NCBI GenBank assembly: GCA_037176725.1
Contig: JAZBRS010000020.1
Location: forward strand, 87,924,001-87,988,000
Source of the DNA: Posidonia oceanica
Taxonomy: Eukaryota; Streptophyta; Magnoliopsida; Alismatales; Posidoniaceae
Reading direction: 5' to 3'
Length of the DNA stretch: 64,000 nucleotides
The notes beneath the pieces were generated by a model. That model did not search any database. It worked only from the letters and a program-made list of their open reading frames with translations, and was not told the DNA's origin. Shown piece after piece: positions 35,774-48,437 of this stretch. Both the position numbers and the translations under genes were made by a program. Each line of letters begins with the position of its first letter. Position 1 is the stretch's first letter.

Positions 35774-38730
35774 TGTAACACTCGGGAATTCATTTCTCTT
35801 GTAATTGTACATTTATAATGAATTTCTTGACTGTAGACGAGTGTTACTGGCCTTATGGGTCCCACTTATGATTGTTGTGGGCCCCACCTGTGGTTTGTGT
35901 GGGCCCCACTTGTGTTTGCCATGGGCCCCACTAGTGGTTGTTCATGGGCCCCACCTTTAGTTACTGTGGGTCCCACTTGTGGTGATTGGTGGGATAGGAT
36001 TTTGGTTTGGTCCTTAGCTTTATCTTTTTCTACTCTTTGGTCCCTATCTTCTATTTCTTGTAATTTCCCTATTCCTAGGGGTGCACTGTGTAATTTACCC
36101 AGTATATTACTATGCATGGGACCGCATAGCACTGTGCATGTGCATTTTCGTTGCAGCAGGATTCGCTGACTGTGCCGGTTGGTGAGGACGTGAGATCCAC
36201 GCAATGTAGGGGAAAGCGGTGCCTCGTGAGTCTGCAGTGCAGAACCACGGCCTTATATCTCTGCATGGCTTCGTGCATTCTTCCCCACAATGCACACTTC
36301 CTCCACTGCATTTTCTCCATCTCCCTCTGCTCTCTCAGCACTCTCTCAACTCTCTTCCTCTCTCCTTCTCTCCCTCCCACTCATCCTCTCTCCCTCCCAC
36401 TCATCCTCTCTCCCTCCACTCATCTCCCCCTCCTCCCTCTCTCCCGTTCTCTCCCCCTCCTCTTGCCCGTGCCCTAGCCTCCTTGGGCCGGCGTGAGACT
36501 CCCCTCCCACTCCTTCCTCCTTCCTCCTCCACCTCCATCCTCTCTTCCACCCTTCCTCTCTGCTTTCTCCTCTCCTCCTCCTTTCCCGGTTCTGTGGTGG
36601 TCGGCGCAGCACAACGGTCGTCTCGGTCCAGCGAACGTGGGCGGCTCGAGGTGGTGGTCGGCGAACTCCTCCCCAGCACTCGGAACACCGGTAGTTGAGG
36701 TGAGTTTTGGTTGGGTTTTTATTTTTGGGTCTGTCTTCCTCCCTATGCCCTAACTCTGTGCTCCGCCATGTGACCGTGGGATGAGGTGTAGCGGGCACAT
36801 GGCGGCGAGCTCCAGTCTCTTCTTGTGGTCGAGTGGACTCTAGGGAAGCATCGCAGGTCGCTGGAGGCCGAGGTGGTGGTGGTCGCCGAAGGACAGTGGA
36901 CGTCCCTCTGTCCTAAGGTACATGCCTTGTCCTTATTGCTCAAATTGCATGAAAATGATATGCATGTGTTGCTTGGCATGAATTAGATGTTATGGTAGAG
37001 GTTTGATAATTTTTAGAGATTTATATGAGTTTTTGGCTGAATTTATCAGCCTGAGTTGATAAATGGCTTGTTTATGGTTTTTCTAGTGATTTCTAGTGAT
37101 TTATGCCTCAGAATGCTATAATGCGTGTATGGATGCATTCTTTATTGAATTTCGGTCATTTCAGTATATTGCATGCTAGTTTTGGTTTGGATTTGCAGGT
37201 GTTTTAGGATTTAAGTTTGGAAAATAGGTTTTCAGCCATACTCTGTTTTGATATGCCGAACTTGTTTTCTAAATGTGCCTCTGTACCTATTTTCGGTCGA
37301 CCGGAATTGTCTGGTCTTCCGAATAAGGGATTTTCGGTCGACCGAACCAAATTCGGTCTGCCGATTTTGGGCCTGGAGCAGGCCCTATTCTCTTGTCTGG
37401 TTGACCAGTAATTTTCGGTCTGCTGAACTTGGTCTGGGATGTTTTCCCAGGCCTATTTTCAAGTGATTTTAATTAATGTTTATTTTGGGCTTATTGTGCT
37501 TTAGCCCATGACTTGATAAATGTTTTCAAAAAAGTTTTCTGAGGAAAAAAAATGGATGTTTTGCAAATGATTTGCCGAGGTTTTTCCGTGGCAGTAACTT
37601 GGGAGTTGTGTTGGCTGGACCCGGGAATGCGACTGCGTTCCTAGTGTGTCGCACACTTCGCCTGGGCTAAGGTCTGGGGGTCGGGGTGCTGGCTGTACCT
37701 AGCGGTATCATGGCAGCGGACTCGGGACGTATGATACTCCTGCGTAGCTGGGAGTGATACCCTAGTCGCTACGTGCAGTAGGACTCGCCTTTTCTATCTG
37801 TGCTGAGGAGCCCATGAGTGGTTCGAAGCACATAGTTTGCAGGCGCCAATGAGGCATGCCCTATGGCTCAGTCTGGATTACGGACAGCTCGCCCAAGTAG
37901 GGTGAGTAGCTTTCCCAGTTGGGGATCGCTTTTTGAGGCATCTCTAGTGTGAGATGCTGAGACGGGCACGCACCTCCATAGGACGGGTGTCCATGGCAGT
38001 GCAGTGAGTTGCAGGGGTAAGTCTCTGGCTACTACTTGAGGCCAGGTCGGTTGTTAGGCGCTAGGCAACACAACTAGTTGTGTCTTTTGTGCCCGTGAGG
38101 CTGTAGTTTGTGGTTTCTAGCCATATTAGGCCTAGTGATTTTCCGCCTATTTACGACATTGTGGCTTTGATTGAGCTTTTGGGCCGGTAGGCCGCTTGTT
38201 TTAATAGAAAATGATTATACAATGTATTTTCCCTTGTTTTGGCCAATGGGCACGAGTTTGTTTACCGAGTTTGAGATGCTGGTGGTTTTGGTTGCTTTTT
38301 GGGTCGGTGGGCCGAGCTTTGATGGATAAGATTTGATATCGATCCAGTTTACCCTGTTTTAGCTGATTGGGCTTTAGGGAGGGGTTTTTATTATTATAAT
38401 GATTATTGTTGACCCAAATTTGCGGGATTTTGACCGGTTTACGCCTTATTGTGGTTTTGTGCTAGTTTTCTCGTGGTTTTTGCGAGGTGTGTGTTGTATG
38501 ACATTTTCTAGTTACTCACATGTGTTTTATTGTGGTTTTAGTTGCAGGTGTAGATGACTAGCTGGTTTGGGATCATAGTGCATATAGTCGGAGTCACGTA
38601 GCTGTCCACTACAGGTTCCTGGCACAAATTTTTGTTGTTTAGCCCGTAGATAATTGTATATGTAGCAATTATATATGTTTTAATTTGTTTGAGCTTTTGA
38701 AATGTGTTGGTAACGACTCGGGACGTTACA
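35774..38730 (+). repeat. 3' LTR of element D (2.96 kb)
   Basis: TGTAACACTCGGG...GGGACGTTACA. It is preceded by the Tekay-type segment GGAGACGAAATTC (35750-35762). Internal features are GGGCCCCAC repeats (35870-35960), a C/T-rich tract (36300-36600) with a repeated CTCTCCCTCCCACTCATC unit, and TTCGGT/ACCGAA palindromes (37290-37430). The five bases after it (CATAC) are the expected target duplication; the partner is outside the window. Confidence 0.92.
37290..37430. repeat. TTCGGT-NN-ACCGAA palindrome cluster in the LTR of element D
   Basis: The perfect palindrome TTCGGTCGACCGAA is at 37333-37346. Near-copies are TTCGGTCGACCGGAA (about 37292), TTCGGTCTGCCGA (about 37351), TGGTTGACCA (about 37399) and TTCGGTCTGCTGAA (about 37414). 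Confidence 0.85.
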
Positions 38731-40587
38731 CATACACTCTTATGAAATACCAAATTTGAAAGAACAAGTTTTCTTGTTGAAAAGGGAACTGAACAAAAGG
38801 TTGTTCAGATCTCTTCATTAACCTATGACTTGGAGAAATTGGACCACATATTTGTTATGCTAACGACAAGAAATGAATAGTTGAGAGAGGAAATATGTCA
38901 TCGGAAATCAGCATTTGAAAATAAGATTTCAATTATAGAAAAAAACCTTCACCAGTCTAACAAATCTAAAAAAGGACTTCATGTTCAACAAGAAGGAAAA
39001 AATGATAACCGTGACAAGTGCCAATGATTGAAAATGATGGACAGTTATTGGGTGAAGAACATGAGGTAGCATTTGACAATCAGACTGATAATGACAACAT
39101 GGGAAAAAAAGAGGATAGTGGCGAAGACGATGGTTATGGCATACCCTTGATTCACAAGTTAAAACTCATACAAGGATCATCCAGTACCATGAAGTCTCCA
39201 AATTCCATGTTTAAAAACATCAAGCAAAAACAAAGAAAGCCAATTGCTAAAGGAAAACTGAAACTTCCACCATCAACACCCACTGTAGAAAAGGTATATA
39301 AATAGATTTCTTTCAATTACTTAGTTATAATAAACATACACAATTATATAATTAATACACAATAATTTCTTCCATACAAAAGCTAGTTAGGAGAAGGAAG
39401 TTCAGAGGAGTCACACACATTACAGATTCAGATTATATCTTGATTGATGATTTCCTCCAAAACTACAAGACAATGTAAGTTTCCCTAAGACTTAAGTTAC
39501 AGTGAAACTAAAAGTATCACTTTAATACTTAAGTTATAGTTTTAAATATGCTTTACAGTTAAAGTTTTAATACTTAAGTTTGCTTTTGCTATTGTTGTTT
39601 AATACAATGTGTAAAATGGGATATAAGATAAATGACAAGATTTATTCTGGTGAACACCTGAGAGGGCTTATCTACCAAAAAAGTGTACATGGATCGGTTA
39701 GTTTCGCAAATATTACTATACAACTGATTACTACAATCTTTTTACAAACATCTAATAAATTATTATACAGGTGATAGAAGTATACATCAAAATTGTAAAG
39801 CATATATACAATCTCTTGGGTGGAACTGGCATATTCTTCATGGATGCAATAGCTTCTGTAACTTTAAATTTAGTTCTTGAATTCAAATTTATATCTTTTG
39901 TGGTATTGTAATTGTAAGGAAACAACCATAATCATTTTTTTCATATATGCAGCACTATATTCAAGGGGAAATATCCGGAAAGGAAGCAGACAATGAAGCT
40001 AATCTGACAAAAATGAAAGGTATTATAGAATTTGTTACCAGCAACATTTCATTTTGCATAAAAATATTACTTCCCATTCATTATGCATCACATTGGCATC
40101 TTATGGAATTAAACTTTGAGCACATGGAATTTAGGGACTACAACTCCCTAAGATCTTATAGAGGAGACTGTGAAATGGCAAGATGGATAAGTTTACAATA
40201 TCAAAATAATTTTTTATGAAATATAAAATGTTACTTTCTTATAATACTAAAACACCAACTAATATGATATTGTTTGACTTTTTTGTAGAGTTACTCGCTT
40301 AGCATGTTTTTTCATGAAGAAATACTCGTCATGAATGATTGGTCGCTTGTTGACGTTCTTTCTTTCCCACAACAAGATGAAGGATCTTTGGATTGTGGGG
40401 TTTTTTTATGAAGGCCATTGAACACATTGCATTGGACAACAAGATCAATTTCAGTAAAGATGACATGCCGAAGTTCAGATCACAGATTGCAACAGTAATT
40501 TTAAATCATTCGAAGATTGATGATTACATTAACGTTAGGCCTGAAGTGCCAAAATGTGAAGAAGGAGAAACAATTATTGTAACCTAA
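38731..40587 (+). pseudogene. Ulp1/SENP-like (C48) peptidase pseudogene with introns
   Basis: C48 peptidases remove SUMO-like tags. The final exons encode ILLPIHYASHWHLMELNF (catalytic His), MEFRDYNSLRSY (Asp) and QQDEGSLDCGVF (Gln and catalytic Cys, about 40371-40410). Upstream coding blocks are coiled-coil-like residues (38745-39000), an acidic and basic region (39018-39298), RRKFRGVTHITDSDYILIDDF (39385-39472), YKINDKIYSGEHLRGLIYQ (about 39610-39680) and an exon near 39775-39880. A donor GTAAGT follows the third block (39475). Damage: a stop near 38878 and one T missing from the T-run at 40401-40407 just after the catalytic Cys, which shifts the frame. The exon borders are my reading. Confidence 0.68.
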
Positions 40588-40869
40588 TTTTATTTAAACT
40601 TGTGATGTTGAACAATTATTCTTGGAACTGAAACAATTATCGTTACCTATTTTCCTGTTTCACGAAAACTATTGTAGGAAGTTATTACCTGGATGTCTTT
40701 GTGGAACAAGTAATGACATCCTAAGTACTGCATTGAATTTGTAATTAGTTCATATTACTTCTAGTTTTATGTTTATTCATTTATAGATTGAGTCCATGTT
40801 TGTTTAATACTGTAAGTAACTTGTTATTAACTTATGTTTGTATGATATTATGTTTCAGTTATAGTAAAA

Positions 40870-41900
40870 AGTTTCAATCCTCTATTGTTTTAATTTAACA
40901 GTAGAAACTAACTACTTACTGATATGTTGGATGTCGACACTACATTGTATTACTTATTTTTTCAGTTACGCGAACACTCTTCAATGTTGTATTGTTTTAA
41001 CTTTTGGGTTTATCGCTAATCATTTATTGATTGAGGCTAGGTATGTTTGATACAAAAACTAAAAAAGTTAGTAATTTAAGTTTTTAGCGTATTTTTTATT
41101 AGTTACTAAAAAAAATTCAGGATCCTTTTCTTAGAATCCTTCTTTGAGAGCCAACTACTTACTTGAATGTTGGATGTCAACACTACATCGTATTACTTAT
41201 TGTATAATGCTTAGTCATTTATTTATTTAGTCTAGGTCTTTTGATACTGAAACTAACTAATTTATTAACATAAGTTTAACTAATAATTAATTTTAGTTAT
41301 ACCAACACTGTTCAATGTTGTATCGATTTAACTTTTCTTTGAGAGCTAACAATTTAATTAAATGTTGGATGTCAACACTCCATCGGATTAGTTTTGGTTT
41401 ATCGTTAATCATTTCTTGATTGTGTCCAGGTTTGTTTGATACTGAAACTAAATAAGTTAGTAATTTAAGTTTGAACCGTATTTTGTTTTAGTTAATCAAA
41501 AAAAATTAAGGATCCTCTTGTTAGAATCTTTCGTTAAGACCCAACTAATTACTTGAATGTTGGATGTCAACACTACATCGTATTACTTATGGTTTAATGT
41601 TTAGTCATTTATTTATTTAGTCCAAGTCTTTTGATACTGGAACTAACAAATTTATTAACATAAGTTTAACTGATAATTAGTTTCAGTTACACCAACACTC
41701 TTCAGTGCTGTTTTGTTTTAACTTTTCTTTGAGAACTAACAATTTAATTGAATGTTGGATGTCAACACTCCATCGTATTACTTTTGGTTTTATCGTTAAT
41801 CATTTATTGAGTGATTCCAGGTATATTTGATACTGGAACTAAATAAGTTAGTAATTTAAGTTTGAATCGTATTTTGTTTTAGTTACTGAAAAAAATCAGG
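40870..41900. repeat. 195-bp tandem repeats arranged as 390-bp dimers
   Basis: The anchor ATGTTGGATGTC recurs at 40924, 41167, 41362, 41557 and 41752, so the last four units are exactly 195 bp apart. Units at 41167 and 41557 resemble each other, as do those at 41362 and 41752. This gives a two-monomer higher-order unit of 390 bp. The array is AT-rich and non-coding. Confidence 0.85.
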
Positions 41901-42127
41901 ATCTAATCTAGCATAAAGTAAAAGAACTTACATGAACTAAAAAGACAAGTGACTACACTAAACTAAATATACAACAAATAACAACAAAGATGGATCCTTG
42001 TTTATACATGACAAACAAAAATAATGAATGTCTAGTGTTATAACTCTTCATCCATTTTGTTGCATCCTTCCATTACTTCAGTAGTCTCAGTTGTTGTCGT
42101 CATAAAATATAATAAAATTGGAACAAG

Positions 42128-42881
42128 TTACAATGTATACGATGAAAAAATGGAATAACAAAAGAAAAAAAAAAAGCTATAACAACAACATTGAAAAACA
42201 GACCCAAAAATATTAACTTCTCGATTTAGTGGACAGTTGCGAGAGTCATGCCCAACGTTGTATTTCTTACAACAATTGCATTTCCTACGCTTTCCACTAT
42301 GTTTCTCAAACTCTGATTTCCATCTCTTTTCACCACCATCCTTTGGTCTTCTACCTTTTCCACTACCTTTAGTCTTAGATTGTGGAGGAACCCTTATAAC
42401 TTCATCATGAATTTTTTTGGAAGCAGCACGAGTGATGGAACGAATCCTATTAGAATTTTCAACAACATCACGTTCTTCATCACCAGACAATGTCATATTC
42501 TCCATTGCACTTTGGATTTCTTCAATGGCTTCCTTGAAATGTCTTTGTGCAATTGATTGTAGATGATCCAAAGAAATTGCATGGTTTATGATGTCGTTTG
42601 CTTCACGTGACAATTCAATGAAAGCAGATGATTTTTCAACAACATCAACCTCATCATATATATTAACCATAATTTGATCCTTAATGTCCTTCATCCACCA
42701 CTTCATAATCATATGGTCTGATAGCCTTTTATTGCCAAAATAGTTAAAGAATGCTAACAAATGACAACATGGAATACCAACAAATTCCATCAGATAACAA
42801 GTGCGCTTGGGATAATTTCTTTGATTATCTGTAGTTATCGTAAACACTTCATCCTGAAGATCAAATTTATATACAGAAAAT
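42128..42881 (-). pseudogene. FAR1/FHY3-like MULE transposase, C-terminal fragment
   Basis: The end of a MULE-type transposase shows the SWIM zinc finger region (CYLMEFVGIPCCHLLAFF) followed by a basic tail and a C-terminal knuckle-like CNCCKKYNVGHDSRNC. The first Cys expected in the SWIM C-x-C pair is Arg. Coding sequence continues to 42881 (FSVYKFDLQDEVFTI), where element E is inserted. The catalytic DDE part is therefore not in the window. Confidence 0.75.
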
Positions 42882-44083
42882 TGTTAGGATTTTAGAACTT
42901 CTCTAGAGAGGGTGAATAGATAATATAAGAAAAATATAGAATTTAAAACTTAATTTGACAAGCACAAGTAAATAGCTATGTAAATGCAATATAGAGAGGG
43001 ATTTGGATATTAGCTACAAGCATGTAAAGAAGGGGATGAGAGAAATTGATATTACTCAATGATTTATAGTGGTTCAACCTCCCGGGCTTAGTCCACTCCT
43101 TGAGAATCCCTCGAGAGTTTTCTTAATCCGATTTTGTTACCGAGCCAAGATCTTGCCGTTACACACCTTGATGAACCCTCACCAAGCTTTGCAAAAACCG
43201 TGGCCTTCCCTTCTCACAACTAGAGAATAACTCACACTAGAAATGGAAATTTACAACTCTTTACTTTTTCTACAATCTCCCAAACTCTCTTTTGGCAAAG
43301 TGAAAGGGATGTGAGTGAAGCTCTTTTGCTTGGGAAATATCTTCACAAGATGAGCATGGAATGCTATAGAAAATGATGCGAATGAAGCTATACAATGTAT
43401 CTTGGGCTTGAAATCAACTTTCAAAAGATAGCTCTTGAAGTACTAGAGAAGGGATGACTTTTGTGTCAAGAGGGGAGTCCTATTTATAAGAACGATAGGT
43501 AAAAATCTGTCTCTAACGTCTCTTTCAACGTTCACACATAGCTAATAAAATGGTAGACTGAAATTATTCGGGTTGCCATTTTATCACAAATTTTTGCAAC
43601 AGACGACAAGTTCGGTATGCCGCCAAAAAAATCCCTGATCCGGTACTCCGAATTTCTTCGGTGTGCTGAACCAACTATCCATTCGAGACACATGTACATT
43701 CCAGATTTCGGTATATCGAAATTATTCAGTATGCCGAAATACTCTGTTTTAGCCCTATAATGAGTGTAATTAATGAATGGTTTGTTTTAGGGTTATGGCT
43801 ATTTTTCTAAAGTACTATGGGGGTGTTTGGAAGATAATTACAAGTCCCTAGAATACAACATATTATATTTAGATGACTCTTTAATTACATAGAAACTTAG
43901 TCTCCAATATTCAATTGATTTGACTTGAATTGCCTTGATCTTCCATATTGATTTCTTTCTTTGCCAATTTCACCTTCTTCTTTTTCCAAAGTCCATGAGA
44001 ACTCTTCCTTGACCTATTAAGAAGGTTAGCTCACAAATATGTTTTGTTATCATAAAAACCGAGATGAGGCAATTTTGCCAACA
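42882..44083 (-). repeat. 3' LTR of element E (1.20 kb)
   Basis: Plus strand TGTTAGGATT...TTTGCCAACA. Its partner is 49951-50756. It carries TTCGGT-type palindromes at about 43611-43740. Confidence 0.9.
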
Positions 44084-44100
44084 ATCTTCCTCTTTTTGAT
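44084..44100 (-). promoter_or_regulatory. Polypurine tract of element E
   Basis: The minus strand reads ATCAAAAAGAGGAAGAT directly before the LTR. It closely resembles the CATCAAAAAGGGGGAGAT tract of SIRE-type copia elements and primes plus-strand synthesis. Confidence 0.8.
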
Positions 44101-44212
44101 GATGACAAAAATCACAAATATATCAAAGCTATAGAAATGGCTCCCCCTTATGCATAAAATATATGTCAATAAAACCTCAATGCTCCCCCTAACTATATGA
44201 GTCTAATATAAA

Positions 44213-47167
44213 TGTAACGACCCCAATGTTGTTACCTCTCAACCTAGCTATCATTTTTTTTTAATCTTATTAGCATTCATGAACTACAGAACTAAATTCT
44301 CACAATTACTATAGAGTAGAAATAAAATAAACTTAAATAGCTCACTTACCCAGAACCCTTGATGTGTGGCAGTGTGACTCCTTTCCTATATGTACTAGCA
44401 ACTCCAGCTCCTATCCTGCACTTACCAAAAATAGAAACAAAGCACACATGAGTAACCACTCAATAGGTCACCTAGCACACACCCCAGCTCGACAAACAAC
44501 GTCAAGGAAACAGGCATAACCATGCCACAAGCAAGCAAACATAAGCATCTCTCCTAGATGCCACAACAGGGCATACATCATTGCCCACAAAGCAAACTAC
44601 TAAAAACATGCCTTTGAAATCATCTTTTCTCTTTTCCATTCAAAACCATATGCATGCTCTTTTCAAAATCTTTATGCACACTTGAAATAGCCACACTAGC
44701 TAGATCAAGCCACACGGTTTGGTCCACCACGTTCCTAGTGCGGACTAGACAACCAACCATATCTAAATACCCTCAATAGCATTCAGAACACACACAACAA
44801 ACACCAAAACACAAAGCCAGCACTGAGACACTACTCAGCCAAACCAAAGCGCCTCACTAGCGCAAGACCCATGCTTCACAAGTGCAGCCACAAGCACAAC
44901 AACCACACACACAAACAAAGTGTCATCACTCGAGCCCAAGCGAGACACCTAGCCACGAGTAGTCCACTGGGGCGCTACGACGATGTCCCGGCACTGCTAC
45001 AGTCGACCACCCTATGGGGGAGTGAGCCGCCCCGGCCAACAAGCCTCAATAGGTCCTGTCTCTCAGCAGGACACCACAAGGTACTCCCTCTAAGTGCCCT
45101 GATGCAGTGGTCCAAACCCCTGGGGCTCCTCACCCCCAGGCTTAGTCCACACCAAGCAGTCTCGGTACCCGTACTAACTAGGATATCACTTCCAGCTACT
45201 CAGACGTCTCATACCCCCTGTGTTCGCTGCCACGATGCACTATGTACAGTCAATACCATAGGTCCTCGGCACTTGGAATTAGTGGAGTGTCATACCTCCA
45301 AGTCCAGTCGGTATCCCCAACCCGCGGACCTCAGCCTCGGCCTTGTGAACGACAATCAAGGAGTATCATACCTCTAAGATCCGACGAACACTTACCTCAG
45401 CCTCTTGGTCTCAAGACCTCAACCTAGGCAACGTGCTTGACCAACCATGAATGTCGTCACATCCCCTGATCCCGTCGACACGCCCCTTCAATATCTTGGT
45501 CCGCCACACACAGAAAACACTGGAAAACTCTTTCAAAAACCTTTGCCAAACCCATGATCAAAACTCTTTTCGAAAACCATTTCGAAATCCTTAAATGACA
45601 ACTCAAAATACATAAAAAACGCAGCACCAAGTACAGCACAAAACCACAAGCTGAAAGCACAGCTCAAAACACAGCCTCGACAGCTTCACTGTCGAGTCCA
45701 GAACCACATTTCAAAACACAGCAAATAGAGAAACAATGGCACCTTCTGGGCATATCATTTACCCAGGAGACACCCACCAGAAGCAAAACATCGGTCCCAA
45801 AGTTCCAATGAACTTACGAGACCGAACACCACACAAACAGCACCCAGAACACTAAGTTCTGGTGCCAAGATCTAATCCTAGATTAACATGTTCCCTAATG
45901 TCCGTCTAGACCAATTAGGGAACCATTAGCATGTCTAGGTTGTTTAGTCTTTTAATTCCAATCCTAGCTCAAGTGGGGTCTTACTAATCCATTTTAGGCA
46001 ATCCTTAACTCATCTCTAATGATTTGCCTAATTATCATTGCGCCCTAACTACCTACAGTGTCCATGTAACACTAATCATATCAAAATTATCAAAACAAGT
46101 CCTTAAGGGCTTAAATGTGATTTACACAAAACTTAAGGACTTAAAAGTAACTAAATCTAAAATTGAGGACAAAAAAGCTTTTTTCATAAAACTCAGGGAC
46201 TAAAAGTTAATTCCATCCAAAAGATACAGACTTAAAAGTAATTTCTACAAAATATTGGGACTAAAATGCAATTTAATCTATAAAGGTAAGCACTCGTTTA
46301 CAGTTAACACAAAGAGGAAGGACTGGGATGCAATTTGCCTAGAATCATTGTTCATCTCCTTCCTCCGCTGAGTTCAGAGTCTTCCATATACAGCAAAACC
46401 AAGGATTAAACCTAGCAAATTTTTGCAACTAAAAATCTATTCTTCGTTCAAAAATTGCAAACCATATACCAAATTGAAGATCTCGATGGGTTCTACAATC
46501 TGGGACAAAAATCACAAGAATCCGATAAAGGTAGCTCGAGAAATCAACAAGTAAAGCTAATGGCTACTATTCATGTTACTATTCATCCGAGATTTCCAAC
46601 TTAAATTGGCTTCTTTACATGTATATAAAAATTACAAACAATATACCAAGCTGAAGATCTCATGATGATCTTTCATTTGGGACAAAAATCATAAGATTCC
46701 GATATGTATAACTCAAGTTATCACCAATCAAAGCTAGAAGAATACTATTCACTAAAAATTACCAATAAACCACCAAAAAAATTCCTCAAAATTAACGGAT
46801 GTGTACCTCCTACGGCAGCGGCAGTGGCAGCAGCGACTAGTCTGATGACACGGCGGCGGTGGCCATCATCCTCTCTCCCTTCTCCTCTTCCTTCTTCCTT
46901 TTCTTCCTCATCCTCCTCCTCCTCTTCTTCTTCTTCTTCTGTTTTTTTTTTTTTCCTTAGCCGACAGCACCCCTTTTTATCCTCTCTTTTCCAACATCCT
47001 CTCTCTTATCTCTCCCTGACTCTCCTCTAATCAACTTTTCGCACAAAAATTGCGCAAAGCCCCTCCTCCTCCTTAAAAACTATCATTCTCCCACACAACT
47101 TTCAAAAATACATCAGATTTCCTCGTGCTAAGTTTACCCATTAGTTCTAGAAAACCTGGATGTTACA
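44213..47167 (-). repeat. Solo LTR F of a Tekay-like element
   Basis: TGTAACGACCCC...TGGATGTTACA, 2,955 bp, almost the length of the element D LTR. Read on the minus strand, its end GGTAACAACATTGGGGTCGTTACA-type and an internal GGCAGCG...GTAGCTGG block match that LTR. It is flanked by a perfect ATAAA duplication (44208-44212 and 47168-47172) and has no internal region, so it arose by LTR-LTR recombination. The apparent 168-codon ORF at 44871-45377 is fortuitous. A perfect hairpin with arms CTCGACAG/CTGTCGAG lies at about 45675-45695. Confidence 0.9.
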
Positions 47168-47172
47168 ATAAA

Positions 47173-48437
47173 ATATAAAATCTAAGTTAACAATACAAAA
47201 CTTGCTTAACCAATGACTCATCCATTCTCTTATCTTACATTAACATGATAGGCTCAAAACATAGCTTTGGAAAAACCTATCCCTATTCTTAAGCTTCTCC
47301 CTCTTTTTGTCCTAAGCAAAAAGAATAGAAGGCATAAATCCAAAGAAATAAATCAATATAAGCAAGAGCATTATCAAAACGTAAATGATACTCAATAATT
47401 GACTAAGTCAACTATTATAACGATATTCAATAAGAATCATAAATCTTCATAAGGATATTCAATTAAACATCAAAATCAACTTTTTATAAGATATTCAATA
47501 GGAATCAACTTCATATGGTAAAGTATTTTTAATAGACACCAAAATTAACTTTATATGAAAGATATTCGATAAAATCATTAATGATGAAAAAATATTCAGT
47601 AAGCTCCCCCTCACTTCAAGTATAGATATTCACTAAGTAACAAAATCAACTTTTAAGAGATATCAATTGTTGAAAGTTATTCAATATGATGGAAAATATA
47701 TTCAATATGCTCTCCCAACCAACAAGCATGGGTAAAGAATAGAAATCCATATACATCATGCATAGCAAAAAGATGTATCATGTTAAGCATAAGCAAAATT
47801 ACAAACTTCGAGTACTAATTTCAATAACATTATGAATAAGAATTATATAGTCTTGCAAAACTCTCATTTCTATTTTAACATGAGCAAAAATATATAACAA
47901 TGTATTACCATCATCACGATAGAGAATCGCATTAATCTATAATCCAATTATAAAAAAAGCACTATAGCCCATAATACGATAAGATATGTCAATTAAGTGC
48001 AATCACATATAAGATTTGGTTCGATCATGCATATAATGATTCAAATTTTTAATCAATGAGTAAGATACCAATAATCAGTATAATCATAAGCCATGGTTAT
48101 CATTTCAAATATAAGAAAAATTTTTGGTCAAGAAATCAATAATTTGTTTTAAATCAAAAGATTTAAACTGTCAGTTATTTTGGTAGACTGAAGGAATTCG
48201 GTAGACCGAAATCCGGAAAGAACTTAAGCACATTAAAAAACTTGAGATTAAACTATAAAAATCATATAAAATCATGATAATGAATTAAGTGATATTTTAT
48301 CAAAAATTTCATTAACCAATCAATTTTCAATGAAAAACTTATAGAGAATCATAAACATACTTTTTCAATAGGAAAGGGAATTACCAATATTTATCATTGA
48401 ATTATAGTCTCATGTTCCTTCTCTTTACTTGGTGTAT
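47173..48437 (-). other. Non-coding 3' region of element E
   Basis: AT-rich sequence between the gag stop and the PPT, with repeated GATATTCAATAAG-like words (47420-47700). It contains one perfect TTCGGTAGACCGAA palindrome at 48197-48210. No polymerase sequence is present. Confidence 0.7.

Larger units (their letters stand above)
30733..38730 (+). mobile_element. Tekay/Del-like chromovirus D (Ty3/gypsy)
   Basis: The plus-strand order is the end of a 5' LTR (30733-30892), an initiator-Met PBS, gag with zinc knuckle, protease, RT, RNase H, integrase and a chromodomain-like tail, then a 2.96-kb 3' LTR (35774-38730). Long LTRs, the iMet PBS and the 3' tail are typical of Tekay/Del. The 160 bp shared by both LTRs differ at about 12 positions by eye (7-8%), so the insertion is fairly old. 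The 5' LTR is cut by element C. Confidence 0.88.
38731..42881. mobile_element. Mutator-like element remnant with Ulp1-like and FAR1-like genes
   Basis: Convergent gene remains lie between elements D and E: an intron-bearing Ulp1-type peptidase (plus) and a FAR1/MURA-type SWIM transposase fragment (minus), with a tandem array between them. Plant MULEs carrying a Ulp1-like gene beside the transposase are known. I see no terminal inverted repeat, so the boundaries are set only by the neighbouring insertions. Confidence 0.65.

Noticed and set aside
36219..36698. Pro/Ser/Leu-rich ORF of 159 codons
   Set aside because: It results from the C/T-rich tract in the LTR of element D; all three frames are open there.
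44871..45377. 168-codon plus-strand ORF
   Set aside because: It lies inside the solo LTR F, antisense to the element, with no domain and no counterpart in the LTR of element D.
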